From: Pseudoselenomonas ruminantium
GTDB lineage: Bacteria > Bacillota > Negativicutes > Selenomonadales > Selenomonadaceae
Length of the DNA stretch: 6,093 nucleotides
Reading direction: 5' to 3'
NCBI GenBank assembly: GCA_002373045.1
Contig: DFHU01000058.1
Location: 1-6,093 of the forward strand
Shown: piece after piece, positions 4,068 to 6,093 of the stretch
How the letters are laid out: the number at the start of each line of letters is the position of its first letter
How positions within the stretch are numbered: the stretch's first letter is position 1
Made by a program: the position numbers and the translations under genes
The notes under the pieces: model-generated
Seen by the model: only the letters and a program-made list of their open reading frames with translations
Database searches by the model: none
Told to the model about the DNA's origin: nothing

Positions 4068-5813
4068 CTATTGCAAAAGAGACAGTACACTGGCAGATGT
4101 TTGATTGGCCTGTGCCAGCATAGATTGGGATGCCTGAGCCAGGACATTGCTCTTGGTGTATTCCGTCATGACCTTGGCCATATCCGCATCCCGGATCGTA
4201 CTTTCGCTAGCCTGAGTTGATTCGTTAGCGGTTACGATATTTGCTTCCGTGAAGTCCAATCGGGATATATAGGCTCCTATATTGGTCATCTCCCCCAAAG
4301 CATAATTCAAAGCATTATCTATCACTCTTAGAGTAGCCGTAGCTTCCTGCTGGTTTCTCACATTCACTTTATCTAGTGATAATGCCTTGGTATGCATATC
4401 ATTGATGAAAATATTCACGGCTTCATTTGCTTTAGTTCCGTGATGAATGACAAGAGGTTTACCGTCTCCCCATCTATATCCTGTATAATTTATATCCCCA
4501 TCAACCCAATCGGTGATTATATCTCCCACAGTACCATAAAGCCCTCTGCCAATATCTTCTCCATAGGTGCTTTTTGCTTTTATATCTGCATATCGGCTGA
4601 TTTTTATACTTGCGGCATGTGCATGATTTGCCCCACTACCGATACCCGTACCATACATAGATTGAGCATCGATAACCGCCTCCTTACCTATAACGATATT
4701 TCCTACTTGATTTAAACTATTTTGATAAGGACTAGTCACCGCACTCAAAACACATCCAGTACTGCCAATGCCAGCACCAGTTGCCGCAACGGTTTTTATA
4801 GTACCGCCATTGATAATAATATCCCCAATGCGGCCACGAACACTTGTCCCAATGCAAGCACCATCATTGTTCACGAAAATATCATATGTGCCACTGTTTA
4901 TCGTAAGACTCCCAGACGTATATTGGTCTTGGTCTACACCAATACCCGCACAACTCATATCCCCTGTATTACGGATATTTAATGACCCCGTCCCTTCCAG
5001 GGTCAATCCATCCCCCATATTGATAACGGCTTTATTATAGTCAATGGTTCCCGTATAAGTTATAGTATTATCTCCTATAAGCGTTAAGTAATTATTGCTG
5101 CCTTGAAATTTTATGATTGAACCATCCTGCGTGTTATTGATATTCAAATTGTTAATCCAAATATTCGCACCACCACCCGCCGGGCCTTGAATATACACAT
5201 CATTAAGCTGTGCCCCCGGATTAGCCTGCCTGATTTCCACATTATTCACACCACTGGCTATTGTTATAGTACCACTGAATCCTGTCGGTATGACATAAAC
5301 ACCATCTGCGCTGATGGTGGTTCCGCTCACTGTTTGTGGTGATCCTGCCGGCTCATTCATTGTTATGTTGGGCACTTTTCTCTTGCCATATCGCCCATCC
5401 AACAGAAATTTCCCATTGTAATTGGTTTCCGAAGCAATATCGTCGATATTCGCTTTGCGGCTATCAAACTCTTTCTGTATCGTTGCCCTGTCAAAATCCG
5501 TATTATGATCATTGGCACTATTCAGCGCCAATTCCTTCAACGTACGGATTTCATCAACTATACTCTGTATACCACCTTCAGCAACATGCAGAAGCGCCTT
5601 TCCATTCTTTACGTTCTGCTCATCCTGCTCCAGCCCGCGAATCCGCACCCGCATCTTCTCGCTGATGGAATATCCGGAAGCATCATCCCCGGCACTATTC
5701 AATTTCATGCCAGAAGAAGCTTTCTTCAGTTCTTTGCCCACCTTGCTGATGTTCTTATTCAGCTGCCCCAGCGTCAGCATGGCACCGGTATTGTTCATTA
5801 TGGTCATAGCCAT
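4068..5813 (-). CDS. fliC: Flagellin with beta-helix-like repeat domain in the variable region
   Basis: Structural subunit of the flagellar filament, exported by the flagellar type III system. The 581-aa product has an N-terminal D0/D1 region (about 1-143) with SSGMKLNSAGDDASGYSISE (33-52), MRVRIRGLEQ (54-63) and the ANDHNTDFDRATIQKEFD segment (100-117). A matching C-terminal D1/D0 region (about 459-581) contains NIGAYISRLDF (511-521), ESTIRDADMAKVMTEYTK (537-554) and the terminal VLSLLQ. Between them, about 150-455, lies a Gly-, Asn- and Ile-rich domain with recurring G-x-G-I-G-like turns near 289-292, 319-322, 348-350, 388-393 and 418-424. Each is followed by a short strand such as GSLTINSGT (301-309) or GDIIINGGT (330-338). 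This pattern resembles right-handed beta-helix carbohydrate-binding or pectate-lyase-like domains. A short flagellin is about 270-280 aa. The ATG at 5813 follows GGGGGTG (5821-5827); the stop is TAG. Three Cys (288, 320, 354) lie in the insert. The filament ends are certain; the insert's function is inferred. Confidence 0.95.
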   Translation of the reverse strand: MAMTIMNNTGAMLTLGQLNKNISKVGKELKKASSGMKLNSAGDDASGYSISEKMRVRIRGLEQDEQNVKNGKALLHVAEGGIQSIVDEIRTLKELALNSANDHNTDFDRATIQKEFDSRKANIDDIASETNYNGKFLLDGRYGKRKVPNITMNEPAGSPQTVSGTTISADGVYVIPTGFSGTITIASGVNNVEIRQANPGAQLNDVYIQGPAGGGANIWINNLNINNTQDGSIIKFQGSNNYLTLIGDNTITYTGTIDYNKAVINMGDGLTLEGTGSLNIRNTGDMSCAGIGVDQDQYTSGSLTINSGTYDIFVNNDGACIGTSVRGRIGDIIINGGTIKTVAATGAGIGSTGCVLSAVTSPYQNSLNQVGNIVIGKEAVIDAQSMYGTGIGSGANHAHAASIKISRYADIKAKSTYGEDIGRGLYGTVGDIITDWVDGDINYTGYRWGDGKPLVIHHGTKANEAVNIFINDMHTKALSLDKVNVRNQQEATATLRVIDNALNYALGEMTNIGAYISRLDFTEANIVTANESTQASESTIRDADMAKVMTEYTKSNVLAQASQSMLAQANQTSASVLSLLQ

Positions 5814-5841
5814 CAGACTTCACCCCCTAAATACTGTCTGT

Positions 5842-5886
5842 TTATATTTTGCGGAATATTGTCCTATGGGGGGACTTCATCATCAT
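5842..5886 (-). CDS. Putative 14-aa leader peptide upstream of flagellin
   Basis: The open frame encodes MMMKSPHRTIFRKI and ends in TAA, 28 nt before the flagellin ATG and in a different frame. It is preceded by AAGGAGG, with AGGAGG at 5895-5900 and an 8-nt spacing to the first of three tandem ATGs. This is a better ribosome site than flagellin's own GGGGGTG. The frame contains CCCCCC (5873-5868), which can pair with the flagellin ribosome site GGGGG (5827-5823). CAGACTT (5893-5887) can likewise pair with AAGTCTG (5820-5814) right before the flagellin ATG. Translation of the leader might therefore open the flagellin start. No family recognised; a chance frame cannot be excluded. Confidence 0.45.
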   Translation of the reverse strand: MMMKSPHRTIFRKI

Positions 5887-5941
5887 AAGTCTGGCCTCCT
5901 TGCAAACAACGATGTATTTTCACCGAAAATCCTCTTATGTA

Positions 5942-5968
5942 TATATCGTTATTATAGGATGAAAATTA
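5942..5968 (-). promoter_or_regulatory. Sigma-28-like (flagellar) promoter of the flagellin gene
   Basis: The minus strand reads TAAT (5968-5965), 15 nt, then ACGATATA (5949-5942), each one mismatch from the SigD-type TAAA-N15-CCGATATA. Flagellin genes are normally class III genes read by sigma-28. Predicted start is about 5935, giving a leader of about 120 nt that contains the 14-codon frame. Confidence 0.55.
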
Positions 5969-6013
5969 AGTCCCAATTTTCCTGCTTAGACTTAACACTA
6001 TAAGGTAAAATAA

Positions 6014-6055
6014 CCCGGCGCTTGATGAATTTCTAAAAAAACATCAAGCACCGGG
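6014..6055 (-). terminator. Rho-independent terminator of a gene entering from the right
   Basis: Arms 6014-6027 (CCCGGCGCTTGATG) and 6042-6055 form a 14-bp stem, with one G-U pair in the minus-strand RNA, around a 14-nt loop. On the minus strand the stem is followed by TTATTTTA. It isolates the flagellin promoter from upstream transcription. Confidence 0.85.
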
Positions 6056-6059
6056 CATC

Positions 6060-6093
6060 TTAATACCACAAAGAATCTTGGATTCCCTTATAA
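6060..6093 (-). CDS. Possible C-terminal tail of an incoming gene
   Basis: One minus-strand frame reads YKGIQDSLWY and stops at TAA (6062-6060), 4 nt before the terminator stem. That is where a gene end would be expected. Ten residues are too few to identify a family, and one other minus frame also stays open to the hairpin. The call rests on the terminator's position. Confidence 0.3.
   Translation of the reverse strand, partial: YKGIQDSLWY

Noticed and set aside
4440..5370. Flagellin as a flagellinolysin (peptidase insert)
   Set aside because: No HExxH zinc-protease motif is present; the only His pair (457-458) is not in that context.
5951..5975. Sigma-A promoter for flagellin using TATAAT at 5956-5951
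   Set aside because: The only -35-like sequence (TTGGGA) is about 14 nt away, too close; the sigma-28-like match has better spacing and fits the gene class.

Overview
The window is a compact bacterial locus in which every gene lies on the minus strand, so it reads from right to left. The gene content points to a flagellated member of the Bacillota: a FapR-type malonyl-CoA-sensing repressor, plsX, FabK as enoyl-ACP reductase, strong AGGAGG ribosome sites, and a flagellin with a MRVRIRGLEQ-type N-terminus. A Selenomonas-like Negativicutes is my best guess. That is inference from protein flavour, not from a marker gene.

Right edge (about 5814-6093): a possible 10-codon C-terminal tail of an incoming gene, its intrinsic terminator, then a sigma-28-like promoter and a leader of about 120 nt that carries a well-formed 14-codon open frame ahead of flagellin. 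Flagellin (4068-5813, 581 aa) has normal D0/D1 ends, but its variable centre is about 300 residues of beta-helix-like repeats and is visibly more AT-rich than the ends.

Middle (3340-4067): a 211-bp gap holds an 81-bp GC-rich perfect inverted repeat and then a near-consensus promoter for an RpiB/LacAB-family isomerase. A second 15-bp inverted repeat spans that promoter's -10 box and the gene's Shine-Dalgarno site. The isomerase has Asp where the family's catalytic Cys normally sits. Its own promoter precedes yceD (DUF177), followed by the 59-codon rpmF (ribosomal protein L32) and a strong terminator.

Left part (1-2542): a separate lipid operon, fapR-plsX-fabK, starts from a good sigma-A promoter with FapR-like operator sequence in and just after it. 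FapR senses malonyl-CoA, PlsX makes acyl-phosphate for phospholipid synthesis, and FabK performs the last reduction of the fatty-acid elongation cycle. fabK runs off the left edge. There are no RNA genes, CRISPR arrays, transposases or plausible plus-strand genes. No stretch over 300 bp lacks a gene.
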